A stretch of DNA of 64,000 nt from Cynocephalus volans (GCF_027409185.1 NC_084467.1:81972501-82036500); one strand, 5' to 3'; shown: positions 32,533-45,075, counted from the first letter of the stretch. Program-made: numbers and translations. Notes: generated from the sequence alone by a model not told the origin.

Positions 32533-33689
32533 GTTTCTCTAAAGACACCCAACTTCTGAGGTTTCTCCCATTTTCATGGGTACTAAGTGGCTACACAGCC
32601 CTGGAGTGGCCTCACAGCTTTCTTCTTGCTGCTCTGGGATCAGCCTCCTGCCAAGTCTTCAGCCAGGGCTCTGCAGCAGTTCTTCCCCTGCTCCTGCTGG
32701 GGCTCTGCTTGAAGTTGATGGGAATGGGGTGGAGAGAGGGACTCCTACCCACTTCCTCTGGTTTATTACAGCCGTCTTACCCAGAAACTAGCCCTTAGGC
32801 TAACTCAATTTAAGCCTGCAAGAGGCAGCCTTTTTCTTCCAGCCTTACTTGTCCTTTTTGTTAAGGACTTAAAACAAGTTTCCTCAGAGACTAGGCCAAA
32901 GAAACATTGATCTGTTTCATAACAAATAATTCCTCATATGTAGACAGTTGGTGTGCTAAGACTAACCACATCTCTTAGTTTTCTGATACCTTAAGATGAA
33001 TTTCCTGTCCTCCCAGTCAGCCCCATCCACTTTCCCTCAAAATGGCTAGAAAAAGTCTTTTTCTTTTTGTTTGGTTTGGGAAATATAATCATAACATTCT
33101 AGGGGACTGAACATCAGTTCCAAATTCTTGTATCATTTCTTCCAGGAGTGTTTAAGAAACTCAAGCAAATAATGCTCTCTTATTCCAAAGGGAACTTATA
33201 GATTATACATCTCTTGTATCCCTTTGTTGACCAAGGTGGGCCTTTTCTATCCAGCATCTCTAACACTTTCCCAAGCTTGACAGAATGCCCAGGGAGCTAC
33301 AGTATGCACCCTTGCCTTATTCTGCACAGCAACTTGGCATCAGACTCTTTTTTCCACTAGTCTCCACTTATTCCAGCCCTTCCACCCTCCAACCAACTCC
33401 TACACACCTACATTCCCATGATTACAAAGCTCTGGGATATTAAAAGTAGTCACAACCACCACCTTGTGCAAAAAAAAAAAAGAAAAAAAGAAAGAAAAGA
33501 AAAGAAAAGTTTGCGGTTCCTGGATTTAAATGATTTAGCAAAGATGGGGGGGGATGTATGCTTTGGAGGTAAAATAAGCAAGACTTTCAAGTCAATTTCA
33601 GAAATACTTTTTCATTGTCTACTACTTGCAAACAAAATGGGAATGTCTATTAATTACAAACAAAACGGGATTTTAGAATTTGCCATCAC
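32533..33689. other. Intergenic stretch without recognised feature
   Basis: Contains an A/G-rich simple tract at about 33470-33510 (AAAAGAAAAAAAGAAAG). The 112-codon ORF at 32460-32798 begins inside the LTR and has no recognised similarity. Confidence 0.4.
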
Positions 33690-34432
33690 CGTAATCCAAA
33701 TCCCATCATCTCTTGCCTGGACTCCTAAAATAATTTTCCTACTTCCATTCTTCCCCACTTCCAACACATTCTCCACACAATATCCGGTGTTCTTTTAAAA
33801 CCATATCATGTTTTTAAACATCACTTCCTTGTTTAAATTCTTTTGACAGCTGCCCATTTGAAACAGAATAGAATCCAAACTTTATAATCTGGTCTCCAAG
33901 GTCCTGATCTGCTTACCCCTCCCAGTTTATCTTGTGCACTCTCCCCGGGGCTGACTGCTCCAGTCACACCAGTCCTTTGTCAGTTGCTAGGATAGGACAA
34001 GCTCTTTCCTGAAGTAAGACCTTTGTACCTGCTGTTCTGCTGCCTGGAAAGGCTGTTCTCCTTGCTCAGTCCAGAGCTGGCGCCTTCTCATTCTTCTGGT
34101 TTCAGATTAAATTTCACCTTCCCGGATAGGTCTTCCCTGACCATTCTATCAAAATAATGGTAATTATTATATCACTACTACTTCTACAGTAATAGTAGTA
34201 GTAGTAATTCATAATAATAATAATAGATAAGAAGAATAGTAGGTCACCCCTATTATTCTTTGTTTCCTTTATAACATTAGTTACATTCTATTTGTTTCTG
34301 TGTTTGTTGTCTGTCTCCTCAGCTTGACTGTGAGCTTTCTGAAAGCATCAGCACTGTTTGTCTTACTCACTGTTGGGTCCCTATGTCCTGGTGAGGTACC
34401 TGGCACATATTAAGCAACCAGTAAATATTTGT
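33690..34432 (+). mobile_element. L2 3' end
   Basis: L2 order: CATCTCTTGCCTGGACTCCT, AGGTCCTGATCTGCTTACCC, GGTCTTCCCTGACCATTCTA, TAACATTAGTTACATTCTAT and the terminal GTACCTGGCACATATTAAGC followed by AGTAAATATTTGTTGAGGG. A (TAA/TAG)n expansion is inserted at about 34185-34240. Confidence 0.85.
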
Positions 34433-34824
34433 TGAGGGAGTAAAATCTTGGAAAGTAACTTAGAATGTAGAAGTCATCAAATCCATCTAGTCTCTTACCC
34501 CAATTTAGTGTTTAATTTTCAGCCCTTTGTAATTCACAGGCTATTTGGATAGTGGTGTTTATGCTGGTGGAGAACAAAAAAGAATAGGGAGGACGGGTTT
34601 CCATTTCCCTAACTGATTTTATCTTACTTGTCTGACATCAGCTTTGCTTTTTACCACATAGACAGTCATATGAGTCATGTATTCTTAGCTAAGCAGCTAA
34701 TTATGCATGCGGCCACTCCTTTGTGTGGGAAGGTTATAGTTGAGTGGGTTCCAGATTAATGTTCATCAGGTTATTTGTGGAATCTTAAAGAGTTTGTCTA
34801 TTAATATCTCCAGTTATCCCTTAA

Positions 34825-35020
34825 TGTAGTATTTTTCAAACCATGGACTTTAACTCATCATTACATTTTGTAAAGATAAGTACAGTCTAGTGGAACTTTT
34901 GTTTCAGTCATACTCGTACATGTGACTGTGTACATGTGTGTGTTATGTCTTGATGTAAAATATATTTCTTTATGTGGGAAATAAACAACAACAACAAAAT
35001 GTGGCTGAAAGCCACTGCCT
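34825..35020. repeat. Old DNA-transposon-like repeat, sister of 23870-24110
   Basis: Starts TTTTTCAAACCATGGACTTT and includes AGTACAGTCTAGTGGAACTTTTG and TGTAAAATATATTTCTTTAT-like words in the same order as the copy at 23870-24110. No coding sequence. Confidence 0.5.
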
Positions 35021-36489
35021 AAATGAACATTCAGTGTCGTATATTAAAAATGAGGCTATCTCGTACTCCTAGGATGGCATTTGGGTTGACCTCCAGAACT
35101 GTCTTCAACCAGGACTCTGAGGCTGTTCAGGATTGAGGTGGATCAGAATGATAATTCTGCCATGTTTCTAAATGAAAGCACTATCCACCTAACAGCCTGC
35201 AAACATTGTTAGAAAAATCTCTTAGAAGCATGGGGACTACATCAGCTATTTTAAATAAACTACAAATACAGTAAACATTATTATTTTCATCATTAGTTGT
35301 CAATTACTTTTCTTCTCTACTCTCATATTGGGATAACTTTGGCCCAACAGATTAGAGGGGCCAGGGACCTAGTAAGAGTTGGGTGGAGGGGAAATGAATG
35401 AAGAGGTTCAGGAATTAGGCCCAAAAAGAACATCCTGGGTTCTCCTTTTTGTGCTAGTTTTCTTCTGATGGCTTCCCCTTTTATAGTCAAATGGAAAGCA
35501 AGATTATCCTCTGAGAATGAGGATGGGGAGGCGGTGTTGAAGGTTTGAGGAAAGAGAAGGCATGAAGCAGTGGGAGAGTGAATGGATTAAGGAAACATAG
35601 TACGGCTGTGGGTAGCCCTAAAGGATATGTATTTAAAGTGGGTCCAGTTAGCGCGGTTACATGTTCAGCTGGGGACACAGATATGCAGTAGTCAGAAAGC
35701 TGACTTTAACCAGAGATGAAAGGAAATGCTGTTTAGGGAGAGGGAACAGCATAAACAAAGTTTGAGCCTGAAATTATGTGATATGCAAAAATACTAAAAA
35801 AAAAAAATCTCTTAGGAATCAGAAGCAATTCATTTGGCTCCAACCTCCACCCAGAGAGCTGGGAAACAGCCTGGCATTCTCCTCTTGTAAGTGAAATGTG
35901 CAGCACACCAGACTAAAATAAGGAGGTTTAAAGGAGGCTATTCCTCTGCTCTGGGCTGCAGAATCCCAACTACAAGAGTCATTTAAGGTGTGTCTGGTTC
36001 AGCTACCTCTGTTCACGTATTATAATACCAGGAGGGTATTAACAAAGCCTGGAAATAGCTGAAAAAGGCTGAGTCCCCACTATGGAGTGAGAGCTATAAA
36101 CAGTTTACTAGACTGTTAATTTCAGCAAAATTCCAGAATATATCAACAAACCATAATTAATATTCAGAGCAAGGGGGTCTATAATTTTTCCTCAGTGAAA
36201 AGCTAGTACAGCTAGGGACTTACCTCTCATCTAATTTCTATGATATCTTCTTTTTTTGCATTAATCAAATCCAGATTTGATTAATACTCTTCTGTATAAT
36301 CCTCTCTTTCTAAAGATAGCTCACCTGAAGAAGTTTACCTTGTTGAATCGGAGTTTTTATAACCATCTACAAAAATGTTTACTCTCTACTTAAATACTGC
36401 AATCATTTTTTTTCTTTCATTTCACAAATCTTTATCAAGTGCCTGTTATATGACCAGCACCATGCCAAGCTCTAGAGATGCAAATGTAA
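35021..36489. other. Intergenic stretch without recognised feature
   Basis: No gene, RNA gene or clear repeat except a weak MIR/L2-like end at about 36425-36500 (AAGTGCCTGTTATATGACCA). Confidence 0.4.
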
Positions 36490-36494
36490 GCCAA

Positions 36495-37232
36495 GTAGAA
36501 ATAAATCCTGCCAATGTAAATTAGTACATTATGTAAAACAGTATGGGGGTTTCTCAAACAACTTCACAAAGAACTACTATATGATCCAGCAATCACACTA
36601 CTGGGTATATATCCATGGGAATGGAAATCAACATGTCAAAGGGACACCTGCACTCCTATGTTTATTGCAGCTGTATTCACAATAGCCAAAATTTGGAAAC
36701 AAACAAAATGCCCATCAACAAATGATTGGATAAAGAAAATGTGGTATATATACAGAATGGAATATTACTCAGCCATAAAAAAGAATGAAATTCTGCCATT
36801 TGCAACAACATGGATGAGCTTGGAGAAAATTATAAGTGAAATAAGCCAGGCACAGAAAGAGAAATACTGCATGTTCTCGCTCACATATGGAAGCTAAAAA
36901 AGTTGATCTCATGAAAATAGAGATTAGAATAGTGGTTACTACAGACTGGTAAGGGGAGCGGGGGAGACAAGATGAGGAGAGGACAGTCAATGGATACAGA
37001 ATTGTAGAGAAATAGAAAGCATTAGTATTCTGTAGCAATAAAGGGAGATTACAGTCAAAACAAATTACTGTATAACTTCAAGTAGCTAATTGAAAGGATT
37101 TTGAAGAGGTGACAAGTGTTTGAGGTCATGGACATGCTAAATACCCTGATATAATCATTGCATTCTGTATAAATATACCCACATATCACACTTTAATCCA
37201 TAAATATATATACAATTATCATGGGTCAATTA
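36495..37232 (+). mobile_element. L1 3' fragment (sense)
   Basis: End of ORF2 and 3'UTR of an L1: CACTACTGGGTATATATCCA, CTATGTTTATTGCAGCTGTA and the ORF2 end (36658-36897), where residues [20 protein letters not shown] are recognisable. A broken relic. Confidence 0.9.
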
Positions 37233-37575
37233 AGAAAAAAGAAAAAAAATAGAGAATGGAATAGGGGTTACCAAATGCGAGAAGGGGAGGGGGGAGGAAG
37301 AGATAGGAAGAAGTTGGTAAAAGGGTACAAAGTTACGAAGTTACAGTTAGATAGGAAGAAAAAGTTCTGATGCTCTAGGGTGACAATAGCTAATAATATT
37401 GTACTGAATATTTTAAGATAACCAAAAAGAGGATCTTGAATATTATAACCACAAAGAAATGATAAATGTTTAGGTGATAGAAATGCTAACTATTCTGACT
37501 GGATCATTATACAATATATGCGTGTATTGAAACAACAAATTGTACCCCATGAAAATGTACAATTACAAATAAATA
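37233..37575 (+). mobile_element. Second L1 3'UTR fragment (sense)
   Basis: Repeats the L1 3'UTR order seen at 36905-37232 and in L1-C (ATAGGGGTTACCAAATGCGA, a G-rich tract, AAAGTTACAGTTAGATAGGA, CCATGAAAATGTACAATTAC). It is therefore a separate 3' end beside the first. Confidence 0.8.
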
Positions 37576-38760
37576 GTCCCTGCCCATACAGAGCTTATTC
37601 GCTTAAATAAGCAGTCACAATGAAATATGATAGGTGTTTAAAAAAGGAAAGAAAAAATATAGGTAAAATTGTCAGATAAAATACAGGATGCTCAGTTAAA
37701 TTTGAATTTCAGATAAATAATAAATAACGTGTTAGTTGATATAAGTTTGTCTCGTACAATCTGGCAATCCTGTGGAAGTTCAGAGCAGGAGCTTTTAACC
37801 TAGTTTAAGGGGGTGAGAAAAGGCTTCCTGGCAGAAAGGACATGTGAACTGAAACCTAAATTTCACTTTAGGTACCCAGTCCTTATCAATGGTACTGCTA
37901 AGTAGGATTCAACTCTCTATGCAAAATGTCTTCTGGCCATTCTTGGGGTGTGGCCATTGTCTTCCTCGCCAAAGTGTTCTTCCCATAGTGTGAAGAAGGA
38001 TCTTTTAAACTCTTCTGTTTTTATGTAAAGAGAATAACTTACAAACTAGAGTGTAAGCTGAAAACTCTTTCTCCCTGTTGGACAGAAAACAGCTGCCACG
38101 TAACCTCCCGTGCAACACTGTTAGGTATCCTGCCAGTTACAGCAGCTCAAGGTTTTAAGGTTTTACCACTTTATGCCCATACTCATTTAGGCCACACAAG
38201 CTATTAATTGGTGGTATAATTTTCAAAATGAATTGCTTGTGTATAGTCTCTAAATAGAGTACTTTTTGGATTTAAGAAAAAGGACTGGTCTTTAAAAAAT
38301 TTTTTTCTTACTGGAAATGCTATCCCAGCTTTATCCCATCCTGAGACTTTTCTGTCCTTCTCTGTCTTTCTTCCAGTAGATTCTCTGAACAATGTGCATT
38401 ACAAGAAGGCCAGATGTTTCTGGGGCAAGTAACAAACACAAAATACACAAACAAACGCTTATTATTTCTCAGTAAGTTCTACTACATATATCAGAATATA
38501 CTTACATATTTGTCAATGAATAGATTATTTGAATCAGCCCATTTATAAGCATTTAAACTTGTTACCACCAAATCAGTTGAACAAGATGTTAAAGGTGAAA
38601 TCTATTCTCTTGAACAAACTTGATCATTGTCACTTGTAGAGAAAGATAACTCCTTATTCTTCTAGGGAATTTTATCACAGACAAAAAAAATACCAATACT
38701 TCTCTCAATTCCCTTTTAGTCTGAGATTTAGGGTCAAGAAATTCACATACATCTGTGTAA
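37576..38760. other. Intergenic stretch without recognised feature
   Basis: No gene seen. A weakly L2/MIR-like part cannot be excluded. Confidence 0.4.
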
Positions 38761-39900
38761 CTACAGAAAATCAAATCCCTGACTGCTCCTCAGTACCTTT
38801 GCTTTTTCCCAGGGAGGAGGATCATTCCTACCAGGATCCACAAGATCTATTGCACTGCCCTTATGTAGTGGACACTGTGAAGCAGGTTCACTAACAACCA
38901 ATCCCAAGGGAGGACTCCCTCTGCGTGGAGGACAGCAAAGATCATCACTATGCCAACCCCCAGGGATAGGGGTCCAAACACTTCCACCCACTGCATCCTG
39001 TGCTGCAGTGTCACCAATTGCCTGAGTCCAGTGAGACAGAACATACTCACACGCAACAAGTTATATGAAGTGGATTTATTACCGGCAGATGGGCAGCGAG
39101 AGACAAAAGAAGCCTAGGATTCATGGTGAGCCGGTTCCCCAAGGCTCAAGAAAGCTGCTTGGGATAGATGGAGTCAACTGCGAGTGCCCTGCTTGCATCA
39201 CAGCTGAGGGATCCTGAAAGGCAGCCCACCCAGGTTGTGTACCTCAGGGGCAACATGCATCACTGGGCAAAGCTTTGAAGGCTATCCTGCTTTCAGGGGA
39301 GAGAGGAACAAAGCTTGGGCTCTCCTGGGCAGTTCCTCCCTAATTGAAGATGTTACATTCCCTAGGAAGGACAGGGACAAGGCCTAGGCTGTTTCAGGCA
39401 GTTTCTCCTTATCTAATGATATTGGATTCCCAGCACATTTTATGGTTATTCTTAAAAACTACAAGAAAGAAAGGGACAGGTGGTGGGAGGGAGAACTGGG
39501 TTGGTCCATGCATGGCCACTGGAGAACTTCCTGCAGACACATTTTGGAACAACTTGATGGCTTTAACCTGTCCCCTCACCTATGGGAGAATTGTGTACGA
39601 CATTCCCCAGCCCCTCTCTGGCCACAGTGACTGGACTGGAGATGGTTGCTGACTCAAGCTGAGTAGAGTCCCTTCCCAGGGAATTTGGAGGTGGGGATGG
39701 GAACAGAGAGAAAATGAGTCTTTTCATGTAGTTGGAACTGTGAAAAGTAAATATAGAAGCTGTGGCTGCCATCTGCCAGCTGCCATATGGCTCAAATAAC
39801 TGAGAAAGCCAGATGCTGAGGGAAAAAATGGGGTGAGAAACAGAGTGAGCTCTCTGAGTTCCCGCTGACCTTTCTGTTCCAGTGCCAGCCCTTCTGACAC
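38761..39900 (-). mobile_element. Possible ERV-type LTR and adjoining sequence (antisense)
   Basis: On the minus strand, AATAAATCCACTTCATATAA (about 39082-39063) is followed by a GT-rich stretch and CTCACTGGACTCAGGCAATT and GGTGACACTG (about 39035-39007). This resembles the polyadenylation and R-U5/primer-binding side of a class I retroviral LTR. The sequence to about 39900 would be U3. The ORFs at 38761-39059 (76 and 70 codons) have no recognised gag or env motifs. No TSD found. Tentative. Confidence 0.35.
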
Positions 39901-40189
39901 CTGGCTGCTTACATTCTTGCCTTGGCTTAGTGAGATACCCTATTTTCTTCTAATTTCCCCTTTCCTACCTAAAATAGTTCAAGTTGGTTTCTACTATTTG
40001 TAAACATGAACATCCTCATAAATCCCAAGGGCTGAGTGTTGTTTCCACAAACTCCTCTGCTGAGGCAGTTGTTCCTTCAGAGTCACCCTGTGATGTGCAC
40101 ATGGCTTCTTCCTTAGACACTCATCGGTCCTGCTAGGTGAGAAAAATGAGAAAAGATGCACGAAGCAGAGTGAGAAGAACTGGACAGAA

Positions 40190-40370
40190 CTGAATTCAAG
40201 TCTAATCGTACCACTTGTTTGCTGTTTGACCTTAACCTAGTTCCTTAAGCTGTCTGAGCCTCTATTTATTTATGTATTAATACCTACCTTGCAGGATTGA
40301 TTAAATGAAATAATGTATGTGAAAATTCTAGAACAAGATAAGTCTCATAGTAGGCACTCAACATCCGATG
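40190..40370 (+). repeat. MIR copy
   Basis: MIR order: GAATTCAAGTCTAATCGTAC, TTGACCTTAACCTAGTTCCT, GTCTGAGCCTCTATTTATTT, TACCTTGCAGGATTGATTAA and TAGGCACTCAACATCCG. Confidence 0.85.
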
Positions 40371-40693
40371 GCTACAGACAAAGCATGGAATGGTGACCTA
40401 CAAACATTCAAGAATGATGGTTCTTGGCCTAGTAACTGTGGTATTGTCACTCGGTATCCATGGACACATAAAAGACTCATAAAAGCAATGAGATAAATAT
40501 TTAGATGGTTTTTAGTTTTTCTGCTAACATACTCTACAATGACCATCTTTATAGCTAAATCTTCATGCGCATATTTTATTTTCTTATCGTTTTAAGTGAA
40601 AGTGCAGGTACATTGTTCCAGCTTTTGATGCCTATTGACATCAAAAATTCCTTCCAAAAAATTGAACCTAGTTACACCACCACCAGCAGTGTA

Positions 40694-40773
40694 CAAGGGT
40701 ACTTCAAAAAGTTCATGGTAAAATAGAATTAAAAGATAATACAAATCTTTCCATGAACTTTTTGAAGACCCCT
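40694..40773. mobile_element. Mariner-like MITE, 80 bp
   Basis: Palindrome with 23-24 bp terminal inverted repeats (CAAGGGTACTTCAAAAAGTT on the left; AACTTTTTGAAGACCCCTT on the right) and TA on both sides (40692-40693, 40774-40775). Same family as 16981-17063; the TIRs here are better preserved. Confidence 0.85.
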
Positions 40774-40789
40774 TATATGCTTACATATC

Positions 40790-41215
40790 AATGTAGCAAA
40801 CAGCTATTTGTCCCCCAAATCCATTCTCCCTTTCATCTACAATAATTGACCATTTGCTGGGTACATGGCTGCCCAAGCCGACTGCATTTCCCAGCTTCCC
40901 TTGCCACTAAGTATAGCCATAAAAGTAAGTTCTTACCATTGGATCACGAGATATGCAGCCTCCACATCACTTAAAAGAAAACTGCTTGCGCTTCCGTGCC
41001 TCTTTTTCTCCCTTCCCACAGACTGGAAGTCAAAACCAACTTGGACTATGTAAATGAGGACAACACCCTAAGGGAGGGCAAAACAGAAAGACTGAAGGAC
41101 CTTGGAACCTTGAATGACTTCATGAAGCAGAACTCCACTGGTAGCCTGAAGCACTTAACCTCTGACCTGTTACATGAGGTGTCTATTATAGAATCTCAGT
41201 CTGTACCTTAATATC
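40790..41215. repeat. Unclassified old interspersed repeat
   Basis: Contains GCATTTCCCAGCTTCCCTTG and GAACCTTGAATGACTTCATG, as in a widespread mammalian repeat also visible at 24600-25080. The two ORFs here (62 and 71 codons) overlap the repeat and are not taken as genes. Confidence 0.45.
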
Positions 41216-41261
41216 ACATCTTTTATTAGTAATAGTAATTACTTTTGGAGTACTAATTAGT

Positions 41262-41560
41262 TTTTTTATTATTGAAAGATAATTGATCATACATATTTGT
41301 GAGTACAGAGTTGACTATTGATACTTGTGTACAATATGTGATGATCAAATCAGGATAATTAGCATATTTGTCATTACAAAACACAATCATTCTATGTATC
41401 CATCAACCAATTTCTTGCTAATCCACTCCCTTTCCCACCTTTAGTAACCATAGTTAATTAGTTTTATACAATGAGCAGGTTATGTATGACTTTACATCTC
41501 CATAATTGCCAAAATGATGTATCCTTCACTTACATGTTCCAATATTTCATTTGTTAAGTA
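41262..41560 (-). mobile_element. L1 3'UTR fragment (antisense)
   Basis: Matches the L1-B 3'UTR at 5340-5560 in word order: ACAATATGTGATGATCAAAT, CAGGATAATTAGCATATTTG and TTAGTAACCATAGTTAATTA. Confidence 0.85.
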
Positions 41561-42642
41561 TTGTTCACATCTGCATGAAAAAAAATTTCCTTAATTATAA
41601 AAGTGCAGTGGTTTCAGTTCCAATCATTCTGCCCTTCCTTTCCACAACAGTTCCTTCGGTGTTAAGGCACAGCGTGTCTTTCCTCATAGCAAGCTACTGA
41701 ATTTCTGGTATTTAATTGACCTAAGCAGATTTAAGCAAATACTTTGGAGTTCTTTTGTTTATTTCTAAGTCTGAACTTGCAGTTGATTATCTGTAAATGT
41801 TTTGTAGGATTATAGGTCATATTTCTAGAGAGTGAAATTAATTGTACAATTGCTTGTAGAGACTATAGTCTAATGTTTATAAAAGTAACTCACTGAGTAT
41901 AGCAGTGGGCCGGACGTTAACTACTTCTCTCCTATGGTCACTTGCGAAAGCTTATAATATATTACACTGATGCACTATCATCACACATTAATGTGGAATT
42001 ACATATGAGAATTTCTAGATTATATATGGATGACTCTAGGAATAAAGTGAATATTAAAAGAATTTGTACAAACTATTTCTGAATACATGTTAAGTATTTT
42101 CTCTGCCTAAATAATGTTAAATTGCTCTGTGATTAACACCTTTATTTCCCTTCATCAAGGATCACAGCTCTGTGCTATCTATTGTCAAATGTCTGAAAAT
42201 AGTTGCTTCTATTTATTTTATCCATTTTATGGTTATTTATTATGGGAAGGTAAATCCATTATTCTGTCATGGCTAAACCAAAACTTCCTATGAAATTTGG
42301 AATCCTATGTTTTTTGTACCTTAATTCTATATGATAAGGATTGTCTTATATTAAATAAACGTTCTGGAGTCAAGACAGCCCTTAGAACTGGGGCACATCG
42401 TTGACCCTTCTTCATTTGTAGGTCACTGATCCTCCACCATGATGGTAACCATGATTCTCTCCATTTCTCCTCCCTCATCTGCCGCTACCACCAACTCCTT
42501 GGCATCTCCTCTGTATGTGTACTGCGACACTTCTGCTTCTCCATAACTTTGGTCTACTGAAGACTTATAATGGGTTCTCTCTATGAATCTTTTCAGTTTT
42601 AACTTCAGCTCCTACTACCTAGTACCAACTTACTCTCTGTAT
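41561..42642. other. Intergenic stretch without recognised feature
   Basis: AT-rich. No gene or clear repeat seen. Confidence 0.4.
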
Positions 42643-42654
42643 CCCACATTGGAA

Positions 42655-42766
42655 TTCTTTGTTTGTTTGTTCGTGTTTTTTTGGCAGCTGGCCAGTAACA
42701 GGGATTGAACTCTGGACCTTGGTGTTATCAACACCACATTTTAACCAACTGAGCTAACTGGCCGTC
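42655..42766 (-). mobile_element. tRNA-Ile-derived SINE, monomer
   Basis: Minus strand: GGCCAGTTAGCTCAGTTGGT (A box), TGTTGATAACACCAAGGTCC, GAGTTCAATCCCTGTTACTG (B box), A-rich tail. The TSD CCCACATTGGAA lies at 42643-42654 and 42767-42778. The anticodon-arm segment GATAACACCAAGGTC is close to tRNA-Ile. Confidence 0.93.
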
Positions 42767-43019
42767 CCCACATTGGAACTTTTGAAGAGACAATCTGACT
42801 GCTATCCCTGTACCTCTCTGAGAGAAGATTTTGGGCCAAGGCTTTTTTTCTCAGCTATGGCAGGAAAAGCAAAGGAGGATGGGGGAGAAAGGAGGGTTGG
42901 TCACTCTGTGCAGAACATGGTCACCCTCCAGAGCTACTTATTCACCAGAGGCTGTGGCCAGAAAAGTTCTGCTAGAGGGAGCAATGGGTGTGCAGTAGCT
43001 GAGACTGGCCTATTGCAGT

Positions 43020-43155
43020 GATTTATATACATCTATCTCTCCTAAATGTGAGCTTTTTGAGGGCAGGAGCCATGTTTTAAATATTCTTTAATGCTTAGTC
43101 CCCAGCACATTGCTTGGCACATGGTAGGTTCTCAAATTTTACTGAATGAAGACAT
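43020..43155 (+). mobile_element. L2 3' end fragment
   Basis: GTGAGCTTTTTGAGGGCAGG, TTAGTCCCCAGCACATTGCT and GCACATGGTAGGTTCTCAAA followed by TTACTGAATGAA follow the L2 3' terminus. Confidence 0.8.
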
Positions 43156-43916
43156 TGGTGAATGGCTATCGCGGCTACCCAACTACATTGTTAGCTCCCT
43201 TGATTGGCCCCCAGAGTTTACTATAGATCCTCACAATGAACAAATTACAAGACTACCTTGGGCATTGTTTTAAGAAATGCTGTTCTGAAAAATAATTGAA
43301 GTACTAGTAGAATTTTTTGTGTGATTTTGCTTTAATGATTTTAATTAGTCTCTATATCAATTTTTAATCTGTACGTAACAGTTCTGGAGTGACCTAGGAA
43401 AAGAATTTGTTTTCTCATCAACCTTAAGTATTCCCCAAATAGAATGTTTAAAAATACTAAAACAGATTGGTTTTCCTTAATTTGTCTGAATAAATAATAT
43501 TTTACAGCAGTTCTCTGGGTAATGAGAATCACTTTGTACAGAGAGCAGGTATGTACTTAAATATTTGTTGATTTCCCTCTGAGCTAGTGAGTCATTTACC
43601 GAGAAGCTTAAGTTGGATGGCGAACTTAATTATCCCTATGGTAACACAGAGCCTTCTTGCCTACCACTTCTTCTCACATGTTTATTATATTTAAAGCAGG
43701 AAATCATTATTTACTTCATATTTGATATTCTGATATGTCTTTCGGGGCACAAATTCCTAACCTCTGCCATTCTTGTGTATAAAACATTGCCATAGCAACA
43801 ATAAAAAATAGTTATTATAAGTAATACCTTATGAAATGAAAAATGATCTGCCAATACTACAGCATTTTAGGATTCAAATTTTTTTCCTCATCATAATTAT
43901 CAAGATGTTGGAATTT

Positions 43917-44288
43917 TTTTTTTTAAAAATTTATAAAGAAAGGAGGTTTATTTGGCTTATGATTCTGGGACAGCTGCATCTGGCACAGGCCTCAGGCTGC
44001 TTCTACTCATGGTGGAAAGTTGCAGGCAGCTGGCAGGTACAAGCAGATCACATGGCAAGAGGACACAAGAGAGGGAGAGAGAAGGTGCCATGGTCTTTTT
44101 AAACAACCAGCTCTCACAGGAACTAATAGAGCAAGAACTCACTCATTAATCTCCCTTCCCCCAGAGAGAGCATTATTCCATTCATGAGGGATCTGCCCCA
44201 ATGACTCAATCAGTTTCCGACACTGCCACATTGGGAATCAAATTTCCCACGTGAGTTTTGGAAGGGACAACACATCCAAACTCCATCA
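43917..44288 (-). mobile_element. MST-type MaLR LTR (antisense, 3' end missing)
   Basis: Minus strand starts TGATGGAGTTTGGATGTGTT (44288) and runs with the same order as the LTR at 50814-51218 down to CCAAATAAACCTCCTTTCTT. The final about 50 bases of the LTR are absent and replaced by an A/T-rich run (43917-43935). No internal sequence. Confidence 0.88.
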
Positions 44289-45075
44289 ATATTATTATTT
44301 GCTTTATAGAGTGTGTCATTCATTTTTGGATATTCCTGATTTACCCAATGTAACAAGTGGCTGGTTAGAAATCTAGTAATTAGTATAATGTAAAAAAAGT
44401 GTATTTTGTGCATTATAAAGATTCATATCCTAACCAACTCACATATTTTTCCTTATATTTCTAAAACATAATACTTATCTTTCTTTTCCTTTCATTTTCC
44501 TCCTCCTTCCCTTTCTCCCCCACTATTTTCTTCTTCTTTTTTAAAGAATTATTATTCTATTGCAACTGCCACAACAATAGTACATGATGGACATTTTGCC
44601 ATCATAAGTAGAATCATGATCTCTAAATGAAAAAAAAAATTAACAAATAAGCAAACCCTCCTTTTATTTAGAAGGACCACAATTGCCATCTTCATGATCA
44701 AACAATATGAATTAAAGCTTTAAATTATCTATAAGACATAAAATATTTGAAATGTTATAAGAACGATGACATCTCAAATTGAGAAATAAATTGAAACCTG
44801 AAGGTTTATTAAGGAAACTATTAGCAAAACAAGCCTGAAATGATATCTCCAATGAGATTAAAGAAATCCTAAGTATAATATGTATATTAGCTATATGAAT
44901 TTGGCATTCTACTGTAGAAAATAAAAATATATGAATCACTATATCACTATCAAATATCACTTTTTTATATCTTTAAATTTGAAATATTTTTGCTTAGCAA
45001 AAAAAATTCCTGTTCATTGTTGTAAAGTTAGGAAATAAAGACAGACAAAAAGAACATCTAACAATCCAGTAATCT
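44289..45075. other. Intergenic stretch without recognised feature
   Basis: AT-rich. No gene or RNA gene recognised. Confidence 0.4.

Noticed and set aside
32460-32798. 112-codon ORF
   Set aside because: Starts inside a MaLR LTR, has no recognised domain and no exon signals that I could support.
36658-36897. 79-codon ORF with a clean start
   Set aside because: It is the C-terminal end of L1 ORF2 ([15 protein letters not shown]), not an independent gene.
40865-41211. ORFs of 62 and 71 codons suggesting a processed gene
   Set aside because: Sequence is a widespread mammalian interspersed repeat type; no TSD or poly(A) for a retrocopy.
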